Shown one piece after another: positions 1 through 6,801 of a stretch of 7,513 bases of DNA (the stretch's first letter is position 1; the number at the start of each line of letters is the position of its first letter). Below the pieces are notes generated by a model. That model had not been told where the DNA came from, did not search any database, and saw only the letters and a program-made list of their open reading frames with translations. This DNA is from Gallionellaceae bacterium (GTDB lineage Bacteria > Pseudomonadota > Gammaproteobacteria > Burkholderiales > Gallionellaceae): the NCBI GenBank assembly GCA_021731185.1, contig JAKFXW010000241.1, positions 1 through 7,513 on the forward strand, given 5' to 3'. The position numbers and the translations under genes are program-made.

Positions 1-688
1 TTTCTATACTGGGGATTAATTCATAATGCTGTTTAAGTTGCGCGAGCGCGTCCTGGCTGCTATAAAAAGAGTGGGCGTAATCATGCCCGCTTTCGCCCAA
101 AGGCATTTGCTCGATAAAGCTAATGTTAATTTTTTTGTCCAGCGCAAACTGAACCAGAGCAGGGAATTCAAGGTGATTGGTGTCGCGTAACATGACTGTG
201 TTGAGCTTGATATTGGGTGCGCCGAAGGCATCAATCGCGGCATCCACGCCACTCAATACTTTTCGCAAATCGCCCGTGCGTGTAATTCTCTGGAATGTAT
301 CGGCGTGCAAACTGTCCAGGCTGATATTGATGCGATGCACGCCCGCCTGCGCCAGTGGCTGGGCAAACTGGCTGAGTTGAGAGCCGTTGGTGGTCAATAC
401 CAGTTCGTGCAAGCCTGGAATTTCACTGATGCGCGCGGCTAGCCAGGGTAAATTTTTTCTAACCAGTGGCTCGCCGCCAGTCAGGCGAATTTTATTGATT
501 CCGAACCCCACAAAAGTTTGCGCGACGCGCAGACATTCTTCCAAAGACAGAATTTCACTGCGTGGTAAAAACTCCATTTTTTCGGACATGCAATATGTGC
601 AGCGAAAATCGCAGCGATCCGTGACCGATAGACGCAGATAATTTATTTTTCTGCCGAATGAGTCTTGTAATTTTGCTGGCTTTTTCAC
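1..688 (-). CDS. moaA: GTP 3',8-cyclase MoaA, molybdenum cofactor synthesis (3' end cut by window)
   Basis: This is a radical SAM enzyme that, with MoaC, converts GTP to cyclic pyranopterin monophosphate, the first step of molybdenum cofactor synthesis in the cytoplasm. The 229 visible residues are open to the window edge. They show the N-terminal radical SAM cluster motif CDFRCTYC (Cys26, 30, 33), the SAM-binding TGGEPL (70-75), TTNG (99-102) and INISLDSL (120-127), all typical of MoaA. The family is usually about 320-370 residues, so the C-terminal second [4Fe-4S] site lies outside the window. The start is a GTG at 686-688, giving VKKPAKLQDSFGRKINYLRLS, which aligns with normal MoaA N-termini; no in-frame ATG lies between it and the upstream stop at 728-730. 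No clear Shine-Dalgarno is seen. It lies 75 bp downstream of the phosphatase-kinase gene. MoCo supply fits a nitrate reductase encoded nearby. The family call is secure. Confidence 0.95.
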   Translation of the reverse strand, partial: MKKPAKLQDSFGRKINYLRLSVTDRCDFRCTYCMSEKMEFLPRSEILSLEECLRVAQTFVGFGINKIRLTGGEPLVRKNLPWLAARISEIPGLHELVLTTNGSQLSQFAQPLAQAGVHRINISLDSLHADTFQRITRTGDLRKVLSGVDAAIDAFGAPNIKLNTVMLRDTNHLEFPALVQFALDKKINISFIEQMPLGESGHDYAHSFYSSQDALAQLKQHYELIPSIE

Positions 689-700
689 GATGTGTTTGTC

Positions 701-728
701 ATCAAAATGATTGCATATTAATTTTGAT
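701..728. repeat. AT-rich 8-bp inverted repeat upstream of moaA
   Basis: ATCAAAAT at 701-708 is repeated as ATTTTGAT at 721-728, a perfect inverted repeat with a 12-base spacer. It begins 12 bases before the moaA GTG. It could be an operator or part of a moaA promoter. Minus-strand TAATAT (720-715) makes a weak -10, with TCGCCA (743-738) as a weak -35 at 17 bp spacing; each matches 4 of 6 sigma-70 consensus positions. An AT-rich repeat of this size can also arise by chance, and there is no GC-rich stem or U-tract to make it a terminator. Confidence 0.3.
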
Positions 729-763
729 TAAAGAAAATGGCGATTAAATAACACTGTTAGGCA

Positions 764-2458
764 TCAGGTCACAACCAATAGATAGATTAACAGCACATTT
801 GCCAGTATCGAAAACACTGCAATCCACTGCCACAATAACAAGGGGTTGCGCTCTACCAGAGAGGTTCTGGGCGATGATAATAACGGTTTGCGTTCGCCGA
901 CTTCCAGTGCCAGTAGCATTTCTTCGGCGGTTTCAAAGCGTATGTTACGGTCAACTGCTACCGCTTTCAATACAATATTTTCCAGCCATTGTGAAATGTC
1001 TGGACGGTAACGAGTAGGCGAAACCGGATTACTAAATCGCGGGCGTTGGAAGGGTTCAATTTCGCCATACGGATAGCGTCGGGTAAGCAAATAATAAAGC
1101 GTTACCCCGGCGGCATATAAGTCGCATTGGACATCCGCCACCGCGCCAGTAAAAAGCTCCGGTGCCATGAAGCTGGGCGTGCCGGGATTGCCTGGCGCAA
1201 GCGTATTATGGGTGTTGGAATTAAGTGCGACACCCAAGTCAAGAATACGCAATTTGCCATCTTCACCCAGATGCAAATTGGCGGGCTTGATGTCGCGATG
1301 CACGATGTTTAGCCGATGCAGCGCGGCCAGCCCTTTGACCAACCGTATGCCGATGCTGGCAACATCGGCTACCGAAAAATGCTGACCTGTGTCAAGTTTG
1401 TGTTGCAAGGTTGCGCCAACATGCCAGCTCATCACGTAATACAAGCAGCTACGGCGTTCGGGCGGGATCGGCAAAACCTGCGTGAAGTAATGCGACACAA
1501 CCCGCCGTCCCAGCCATTCTTCATTGACCAGGCCGTTACAACTTTCTGCATCGTCAGCTAACTGCGGTTGCAATGTTTTGAGTACGCATATCTGACCATT
1601 GAGCATATTTTTTACGCGGTATAACAGGCTGGCGCGTGATTCGTGCAGCAATTCCAGCACTTCAAAATCATCCAGTTGCGCGCCTGGTTTTAGCCGAGGC
1701 GGCAGGCTTAAGCGTCGCGCTTCGGCCATCATGTCAGCCAAATTTTCACGACCCAGTTGCGTGATGCGTACCACTTGCACCGTGGCATTATCTTGCCCAC
1801 CTTGCGCCAGGGCGCGCTTGACCAGATCATCCGCAGCCATTTGCGGATTATTATAAAGCTGTAAAATTTCGTGTATGTTTTTTTGCCCCAACGGTTCCCA
1901 CACGCCGTCTGTCATGATGGCGAACACATCGTCCGCGCGCAGCTCGCCTTCTGCATAATCGATTTGCAGTTGCTCATCCAAACCGATTGCGCGTTTCAGG
2001 ACGTGCTTCATGTCCGGCCTATCCCATACGTGATCGGTGGTGAGCTGCTGCAATTGCCCATCGCGCAGACGGTAGATGCGACTGTCGCCAATATGCGCCA
2101 GAGTGTAGTGCGTGCCGCGCAGCACCAGCACAGAAAGCGTGGTGGCCATGCCAGCCATATCACGATGTCGCCCGGCATGAGATTGCACCCAGCGATTCAG
2201 CGCGGTGAGCACCTTATCCAGCGCGGTAGACGCGCCCCAGGTTTCCGGCGTAGCGTAATAATCGGTGAGCAGGCCGCGCACCGTCATCTCGGCAGCCTCG
2301 CGTCCGCCTGCGTTACCACCCACACCGTCCGCCACCGCCAGCAATGCGCCTTTGGTAGCGAGCAACTCAGCGTCAGGGGTCACCGCGCCGAGGTAATCTT
2401 CATTGCGTTCACGCAAGCCTGCTTCTGAAGCTTGGCCTATATTAATTTGTAGTGGCAT
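764..2458 (-). CDS. Bifunctional PP2C-type phosphatase / Ser-Thr protein kinase, C-terminal membrane anchor, in nitrate operon
   Basis: A signalling fusion of 564 residues from the chosen start. The N-terminal PP2C domain (about 1-235) keeps the metal-binding motifs: RNED (18-21), ADGVGGNAGG (43-52), GDSR (124-127), MTDGVW (182-187) and DNAT (223-226). The kinase domain (about 264-525) has the VLK lysine (Lys294), an Glu pair for helix C (313-314), HRDIKPAN (387-394), DLG in place of DFG (407-409), GTPSFMAPE (426-434) and the CDLYAAG segment (445-451). The ATP loop reads LLHESRASLLYRV (270-282) and lacks the usual glycines. A single hydrophobic segment at about 541-562 ends the protein, so both enzymatic domains should face the cytoplasm at the inner membrane. 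The ATG at 2458 is chosen because MPLQINIGQASEAG starts the PP2C domain directly and lies 17 bp after the transporter stop. An upstream ATG at 2512 would add 18 residues overlapping the transporter gene; neither start has a clear ribosome binding site. A comparable kinase sits beside nasA in Pseudomonas. The substrate is unknown; transporter or NirBD are guesses. Confidence 0.9.
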   Translation of the reverse strand: MPLQINIGQASEAGLRERNEDYLGAVTPDAELLATKGALLAVADGVGGNAGGREAAEMTVRGLLTDYYATPETWGASTALDKVLTALNRWVQSHAGRHRDMAGMATTLSVLVLRGTHYTLAHIGDSRIYRLRDGQLQQLTTDHVWDRPDMKHVLKRAIGLDEQLQIDYAEGELRADDVFAIMTDGVWEPLGQKNIHEILQLYNNPQMAADDLVKRALAQGGQDNATVQVVRITQLGRENLADMMAEARRLSLPPRLKPGAQLDDFEVLELLHESRASLLYRVKNMLNGQICVLKTLQPQLADDAESCNGLVNEEWLGRRVVSHYFTQVLPIPPERRSCLYYVMSWHVGATLQHKLDTGQHFSVADVASIGIRLVKGLAALHRLNIVHRDIKPANLHLGEDGKLRILDLGVALNSNTHNTLAPGNPGTPSFMAPELFTGAVADVQCDLYAAGVTLYYLLTRRYPYGEIEPFQRPRFSNPVSPTRYRPDISQWLENIVLKAVAVDRNIRFETAEEMLLALEVGERKPLLSSPRTSLVERNPLLLWQWIAVFSILANVLLIYLLVVT

Positions 2459-2475
2459 AAATGGGTCGAGTGAAT

Positions 2476-3687
2476 TTAGATTCGCGCTGTCGTCGCCGTG
2501 GCTGAACCCCATGTTGTGCGCCAGCGTTTTTTGACGCTGAGCAAACCCAGCATCGCAATAATGGCGAGGCTGGCAAATATCATCAGGCCAATTTGATAGT
2601 TACCGCTAATCTGCTTGGAGTAGCCCAGGCTGGCCGCCAGATAGAATCCACCCAAACCGCCAGCCATGCCTACCAACCCGGTCATCACGCCAATTTCTTT
2701 GCGGAAGCGTTGCGGGATGAGTTGGAATACTGCGCCATTACCCATGCCTAGCGACAACATGGCGCATACCGTGATGGTCAGTGCGGCATAAGAATTTTCT
2801 AAGCCTAAACTTAGTATGAATAAAAATAGCGCAGCCAGTACATACATGGTTTGTAAGGTGCGAATGCCGCCAATTCTATCTGCTACTGCGCCGCCCAGCG
2901 GACGCACGAGCGAGCCTGCACATACGCAAGCCGCTGTGAAATAACCTGCAATGACTGGTGACAGCGCGTACTCGTCATTAAAATATAAAGTCAGCGAAGA
3001 GGCCATGCCAACAAAGCCACCGAAGGTCACACTATAAAACAACATGAACCACCAGGTGTCTTTATCGCCCAGCACTTTTAGGTATTGGTGCAAAGACTTT
3101 CTGGGCGGGCATTCCGGGCTGTCCTTGGCGTACAGGGAGTAGATCACCAGCGTAATAGCTAAAGGAATAAGTGCCAAGCCAAACACATTATTCCAACCGT
3201 ATATCAGTGCCAACCCCGGTGCGAATAACGCCGCCAGCACCGTGCCAGAGTTGCCTGCACCCGCGATGCCCAAGGCTTTTCCCTGATGTTCTGGCGGATA
3301 CCAGCGCGATGCCAGCGGCAATGCTACGGCAAATGACGCTCCCGCTACGCCTAAAAACAGACCCAGTATTAATACCTGCTGATAATTATGTATGCCGTGC
3401 AACCACGCTACCAGCAAGGCTATCAGCATAATCACCTGCCCGATGATGCCGGCAATTTTAGGTTGGAGATGATCGACCAACACGCCCATCACGATACGCA
3501 GCAATGCGCCGGATAAAATCGGTGTGGCCACCATCATGCCTTTTTGCGCGGAGGTCAGTTGCAGATCTGCCGCGATTTGTACTGCCAAGGGGCCGAGTAC
3601 CACCCACACCATAAAGCTCAAATCAAAATATAAAAAGGCAGAAAAAAGGGTGGGCTTGTGTCCCGCTTTCCAAAAACTAGTTGTCAT
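2476..3687 (-). CDS. nasA: NarK/NasA-type nitrate/nitrite MFS transporter
   Basis: An inner-membrane major facilitator of 403 residues, the usual size of single-domain assimilatory NasA proteins and shorter than E. coli NarK. About 12 hydrophobic segments run through the protein. The nitrate-nitrite porter signatures are visible as GIAGAGNSG (140-148) and GMGNGAVF (314-321). Arg64 in GALLRIVMG (TM2) and Arg262 in GSLVRPLGG (TM8) match the two substrate-binding arginines known from NarK. It probably imports nitrate, perhaps exchanging or co-importing nitrite, for the reductases of this operon. The start ATG at 3687 follows an AAGG Shine-Dalgarno at six bases. The gene lies 179 bp after nirD, a gap that holds a large palindrome, and 17 bp before the phosphatase-kinase. 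The C-terminal tail after about 385 is basic and then Thr/Ala-rich. Family and role are firm; the exact substrate direction is inferred, and the symbol follows the assimilatory context. Confidence 0.93.
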   Translation of the reverse strand: MTTSFWKAGHKPTLFSAFLYFDLSFMVWVVLGPLAVQIAADLQLTSAQKGMMVATPILSGALLRIVMGVLVDHLQPKIAGIIGQVIMLIALLVAWLHGIHNYQQVLILGLFLGVAGASFAVALPLASRWYPPEHQGKALGIAGAGNSGTVLAALFAPGLALIYGWNNVFGLALIPLAITLVIYSLYAKDSPECPPRKSLHQYLKVLGDKDTWWFMLFYSVTFGGFVGMASSLTLYFNDEYALSPVIAGYFTAACVCAGSLVRPLGGAVADRIGGIRTLQTMYVLAALFLFILSLGLENSYAALTITVCAMLSLGMGNGAVFQLIPQRFRKEIGVMTGLVGMAGGLGGFYLAASLGYSKQISGNYQIGLMIFASLAIIAMLGLLSVKKRWRTTWGSATATTARI

Positions 3688-3693
3688 GGTTTA

Positions 3694-3697
3694 CCTT
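3694..3697 (-). promoter_or_regulatory. Ribosome binding site of the nitrate transporter gene
   Basis: The minus strand reads TTTAAGGTAAACC before the ATG. AAGG is six bases from the start, good Shine-Dalgarno spacing, and supports the ATG at 3687. Confidence 0.7.
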
Positions 3698-3754
3698 AAA
3701 TAAAAAACTAAATAGAACCCTGCTGTCATTCCACTTCTAACTTAACAATGCCAG

Positions 3755-3815
3755 CTTGTTCCCTCACCCTTTATCCCTCTCCCTCCGGGAGAGGGATAAA
3801 GGGTGAGGGAACAAG
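3755..3815. repeat. Perfect 61-bp palindrome (29-bp arms, 3-base loop) between nirD and the transporter gene
   Basis: The left arm runs 3755-3783 and the right arm 3787-3815; they are exact reverse complements around the loop TCC. The arms contain CCCTCACCC and CCCTCTCCC on the left and the complementary GGGAGAGGG and GGGTGAGGG on the right. This is the style of short extragenic palindromes scattered through many proteobacterial genomes. It starts 51 bases downstream of the nirD stop. In the transcript it would fold into a very stable hairpin that could protect upstream nirBD mRNA from 3' exonucleases or lower read-through into the transporter. The bases that follow on the minus strand (CTGGCATTGTTAAGT) are not a U-tract, so a classic intrinsic terminator is unlikely. 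A related element lies at 4229-4309. Confidence 0.9.
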
Positions 3816-3866
3816 ATTGAAGCTTCAGTAAATTAGCATTGGAATAACGGTGTGCGTCGATGCGCA

Positions 3867-4178
3867 TTAAGTGAGCGAGAGAAATACTGCGCCGCCCTCC
3901 ACTTTCACCGGAAACGAGCGCGCACAGCCCACATCGGGTGCTACCGCATTGCCGTCGTCCAGGCAGATATTCCAGTTGTGCAGTGGGCAAGCTACTTTTT
4001 TCCCGAACACAATACCTTGTGAGAGTGGCCCACCTTTGTGTGGACATTTATCCAGCAGCGCGAAAATTTCATTGTCTGCGGTTTTGAATAATGCGATGTT
4101 GCCTGCCTGGGTGGTCACCACGCGCGATCCCAGTTGTGGAATGTCGGCAGCATTTGAAACTTTGAGCCAGTTGTTCAT
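3867..4178 (-). CDS. nirD: Nitrite reductase [NAD(P)H] small subunit NirD, Rieske-type
   Basis: The 103-residue small subunit of the cytoplasmic assimilatory nitrite reductase, partner of NirB. It is a Rieske-fold protein. CPHKGGPLSQG (45-55) and CPLHNWNICLDDG (64-76) supply the complete Cys-x-His and Cys-x2-His ligands (Cys45, His47, Cys64, His67), so it could bind a Rieske [2Fe-2S] cluster. E. coli NirD, from memory, lacks these ligands; the protein resembles the NasE/NasG type of assimilatory enzymes, where the small subunit may carry electrons. Length is normal for the family. The ATG at 4178 begins MNNWLKVSNAADIP, a standard N-terminus; only a weak AGAAAG precedes it. It lies 173 bp after nirB and 179 bp before the transporter gene, with a palindromic element in each gap. 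Confidence 0.95.
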   Translation of the reverse strand: MNNWLKVSNAADIPQLGSRVVTTQAGNIALFKTADNEIFALLDKCPHKGGPLSQGIVFGKKVACPLHNWNICLDDGNAVAPDVGCARSFPVKVEGGAVFLSLT

Positions 4179-4228
4179 GATTTACTTTCTAGATAGTTGC
4201 TTCAGTATATTTTGAGAATTGATGCAAG

Positions 4229-4309
4229 TTCCCTCATCCCTACCTTCTCCCGGAGGGAGAAGGGGTTGGCTTCCCTCTCCCGCTGGGAGAGGGACTGAGG
4301 GTGAGGGAA
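4229..4309. repeat. Composite palindromic repeat (two hairpins inside an outer stem) between nirB and nirD
   Basis: Two hairpins are visible. The first, 4243-4263, has nine-base arms CCTTCTCCC/GGGAGAAGG around GGA. The second, 4272-4294, has ten-base arms TCCCTCTCCC/GGGAGAGGGA around GCT. The outer segments TTCCCTCATCCC (4229-4240) and GGGTGAGGGAA (4299-4309) are near-complementary and would enclose both, giving a cloverleaf-like fold. The sequence belongs to the same family as the perfect palindrome at 3755-3815 (shared CCCTC-A-CCC and CCCTCTCCC cores), but looks like two units fused or one that has diverged. It lies between the nirB stop (4352) and the nirD start (4178). No U-tract follows on the minus strand, so mRNA stabilisation or mild attenuation is more likely than termination. 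Confidence 0.85.
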
Positions 4310-4351
4310 ATGGTAAAAGCCATGCACCGCAAGTGAGTAAATTGACAGGCA

Positions 4352-6775
4352 TTATGTGGACAACATTTCAAACTCGCGCATATCCACATTCTCTTTTTTC
4401 CACGGATCAACGGTATCGGCCATCGTGTACAGCAACCGCTCATACAATGCGCCGCGATTGGCTGCATCCATCACCACTTTCTGTTTGATGTATTCCAAGC
4501 CCACACGCTCCACGTAATGCACGGTGCGATCCAGATAGCGCGCTTCTTCACGGTATAGCTGAAGGAATGCAGCGGAATATTCCAGCACTTCTTCCGGTGT
4601 TTTTAGCTTGACTAAAAATTGCGCGACCACGGTTTTTATGCCGCCGTTTCCAGCCACATAAATTTCCCAGCCGGAATCTACACCGATTACACCGACATCT
4701 TTAATGCCCGATTCGGCACAGTTGCGCGGGCAACCGGAGACGGCGATTTTTACCTTGTGTGGTGCATACATCTTCCAAAGCATCTTTTCTAAATCGATTC
4801 CCATTTGCGTCGAATCCTGCACGCCAAATCTACACCACTCGCTGCCGACACAGGTTTTAACGGTACGCAATGCTTTGGCGTAAGCGTGTCCAGAAGGCAT
4901 GTCCAGATCCGCCCACACCTTGGGCAAGTCTTCTTTTTTCACGCCAAATAAATCGATGCGCTGCCCGCCTGTGACCTTGACCGTGGGGATGTTGTATTTG
5001 TCCGCGACATCGGCGATGCGGCGTAAATCTTTAGCCGTGGTGACCCCGCCAAACATGCGTGGCACAACCGAGAATGTGCCATCTTTTTGAATGTTGGCAT
5101 GGGCGCGTTCGTTGATGTAGCGTGATTGCGGATCATCTTTTGCGATGCGCGGATGGGCGCACAGCACATAGTAATTCAAGCCCGGGCGGCAACTGGCACA
5201 ACCATTCGGCGTGTTCCATTGCAGCACTTTCATCACTTGCGGGATGCTGATTAATGATTGTTCAGTAATTTGTTTGCGTACCTGCTCGTGGGTCAGATCG
5301 GTGCAACCACACATCGGCTTGGTCGCACTCAAAGTGGGCGTGTACGCGCCACCCACGGTGGAGGCGAGTAGTTGTTCTACCAGCCCAGTACATGAACCGC
5401 AGGAGGAAGAAGCCTTGGTGTGTTTGCGTACATCTTCCAGCGAGAACAGGCCTTTTTCTTTGATCGCTTTAACAATCGTGCCTTTGCATACACCATTGCA
5501 ACCGCATACTTCCATTGTGTCCGGCATGGCTGCCGCGCTACTCTGACCTTGATGTCCAGTGTTGCCTAAATGTGATTGCCCGAACATCAGATGATCGCGA
5601 ATTTCAGAAATATTTTTTCCGTCGCGGATCATCTGAAAATACCACGAGCCATCCGTGGTATCGCCATACATCACCGCGCCGATCAGCTTGTCGTCCTTCA
5701 CCACCAGTTTTTTATACACGCCGCCTGCGGTGTCGTGCAGCACAATATCTTCAGTGTGTTCGTTGCCAGTAAAATCGCCTGCAGAAAATAAATCTACGCC
5801 GGTGACCTTGAGTTTGGTGGAAGTGACCGAGCCTTGATAACGCGCAATGCCCATGCGCGCCAAGTGATTGGCGCATACCTTGGCCATATCAAATAAGGGC
5901 GCAACCAAACCATAGGCCGTGCCGCGATGCGACACACATTCACCTACCGCGTAAATGCTGGGGTCGTAAGTTTGCATGGTGTCATTCACCACGATGCCGC
6001 GATTGCAATGAATGCCTGCGGATTCTGCCAGTGACGTATTGGGGCGTATACCCACCGCCATCACCACCAGATCGGCAGGGAGTTCACTGCCGTCTTTGAA
6101 TTTAATGGCGGTCACGCGACCCTGCGCATCACCGACTAATTCTTGCGTGTGCTTTTCCAGCATAAACTTCAAGCCTTTTGCTTCCAATGAAGCTTGCAAC
6201 ATGAACGCGGAATTTTTATCCAGTTGCCGCTCCATCAACCACGGCATGATATGCACCACGGTTACATCCATGCCGCGCAGAGCTAGACCATTGGCCGCTT
6301 CCAGCCCAAGCAAACCGCCGCCGATCACCACCGCATGTTTGTATTTTGTGGCTGCGTCTATCATTGCGTTGGTGTCTTGAATATCGCGATAGCAAATCAC
6401 ACCCTGCAAATCTTTACCCGGCACGGGTAAGATAAATGGGTTAGAACCCGTCGCTAGCAGCAGCCGATCATATTCGGCTGCGGTGCCGTCTTCGGTGATT
6501 ACGACTTTATTTTTGCGATCAATTTTCACAATTTTTTTATTCATATACAGCGTGATTTTGTTTTCTGTATACCACTCCACACTGTTCAGAATGATGTCCT
6601 GTATGCCTTGCTCCCCCGCTAACACTGGCGACAGCATGATGCGGTTATAGTTGGGGTACGGCTCTGCGCCGAACACGGTCATGTCATATAAATCTGGCTC
6701 TAACTTGATGAGCTCCTCCAGCGTGCGCACGCCTGCCATGCCGTTACCGACCATTACCAGTTTCATTTTTTTCAT
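4352..6775 (-). CDS. nirB: Nitrite reductase [NAD(P)H] large subunit NirB (siroheme, FAD, Fe-S)
   Basis: Cytoplasmic enzyme that reduces nitrite to ammonium by six electrons from NAD(P)H. The chosen start gives 807 residues, close to the family size. The N-terminal FAD/NAD(P)H domain (about 1-310) has GNGMAG (10-15) and GGGLLG (152-157). Two BFD-type [2Fe-2S] sites follow: CGCNGVC (424-430) with CGSC (459-462), and CGC (489-491) with CASC (526-529). The nitrite/sulfite reductase half (about 535-760) has TGGQR (602-606), CVGSEWC (Cys642, Cys648) and SGCPRNC (Cys682, Cys686), the Cys-x5-Cys...Cys-x3-Cys ligands of the [4Fe-4S]-siroheme centre. AAGGAG at 6783-6788 decides the start: the ATG at 6775 is seven bases away, and an adjacent ATG at 6778 is four bases away and adds one Met. 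A frame-open ATG at 6847 would overlap the methyltransferase gene by 46 bases and add an unrelated N-terminus, so it is rejected. It follows cobA closely and precedes nirD. Confidence 0.97.
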   Translation of the reverse strand: MKKMKLVMVGNGMAGVRTLEELIKLEPDLYDMTVFGAEPYPNYNRIMLSPVLAGEQGIQDIILNSVEWYTENKITLYMNKKIVKIDRKNKVVITEDGTAAEYDRLLLATGSNPFILPVPGKDLQGVICYRDIQDTNAMIDAATKYKHAVVIGGGLLGLEAANGLALRGMDVTVVHIMPWLMERQLDKNSAFMLQASLEAKGLKFMLEKHTQELVGDAQGRVTAIKFKDGSELPADLVVMAVGIRPNTSLAESAGIHCNRGIVVNDTMQTYDPSIYAVGECVSHRGTAYGLVAPLFDMAKVCANHLARMGIARYQGSVTSTKLKVTGVDLFSAGDFTGNEHTEDIVLHDTAGGVYKKLVVKDDKLIGAVMYGDTTDGSWYFQMIRDGKNISEIRDHLMFGQSHLGNTGHQGQSSAAAMPDTMEVCGCNGVCKGTIVKAIKEKGLFSLEDVRKHTKASSSCGSCTGLVEQLLASTVGGAYTPTLSATKPMCGCTDLTHEQVRKQITEQSLISIPQVMKVLQWNTPNGCASCRPGLNYYVLCAHPRIAKDDPQSRYINERAHANIQKDGTFSVVPRMFGGVTTAKDLRRIADVADKYNIPTVKVTGGQRIDLFGVKKEDLPKVWADLDMPSGHAYAKALRTVKTCVGSEWCRFGVQDSTQMGIDLEKMLWKMYAPHKVKIAVSGCPRNCAESGIKDVGVIGVDSGWEIYVAGNGGIKTVVAQFLVKLKTPEEVLEYSAAFLQLYREEARYLDRTVHYVERVGLEYIKQKVVMDAANRGALYERLLYTMADTVDPWKKENVDMREFEMLST

Positions 6776-6782
6776 CATATTG

Positions 6783-6788
6783 CTCCTT
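6783..6788 (-). promoter_or_regulatory. Strong Shine-Dalgarno of nirB
   Basis: The minus strand reads TTAAGGAGCAATATGATG. AAGGAG lies four bases before the first ATG (6778) and seven before the second (6775). It is the best ribosome binding site in the window and fixes the nirB start against the longer open frame. Confidence 0.85.
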
Positions 6789-6801
6789 AAATAAAAATAT
6801 T

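Noticed and set aside
16..252. Minus-strand 78-codon open frame at the left edge
   Set aside because: It is a shifted frame within moaA; the moaA frame runs open from the GTG at 688 to the window edge.
1871..2428. Plus-strand open frame of 185 codons
   Set aside because: It is antisense to the PP2C domain, which has clear motifs on the minus strand; no recognisable protein.
3700..3729. Sigma-70 promoter for the transporter gene (ATGACA, 18 bp, TTTTAT on the minus strand)
   Set aside because: The predicted start of transcription would fall at the Shine-Dalgarno and remove it from the message, so a working promoter here is unlikely.
3755..3815. Intrinsic transcription terminator
   Set aside because: The stem is strong but no U-tract follows in the direction of transcription, and the operon genes continue on the same strand.
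3742..4047. Minus-strand open frame of 101 codons overlapping nirD
   Set aside because: It is out of frame with nirD and its C-terminal part is translated palindrome sequence; no domain or ribosome binding site.
4219..4488. Short open frames on both strands across the composite repeat
   Set aside because: Their Ser/Pro/Gly/Arg-rich content comes from the repeat itself and from the antisense of nirB.
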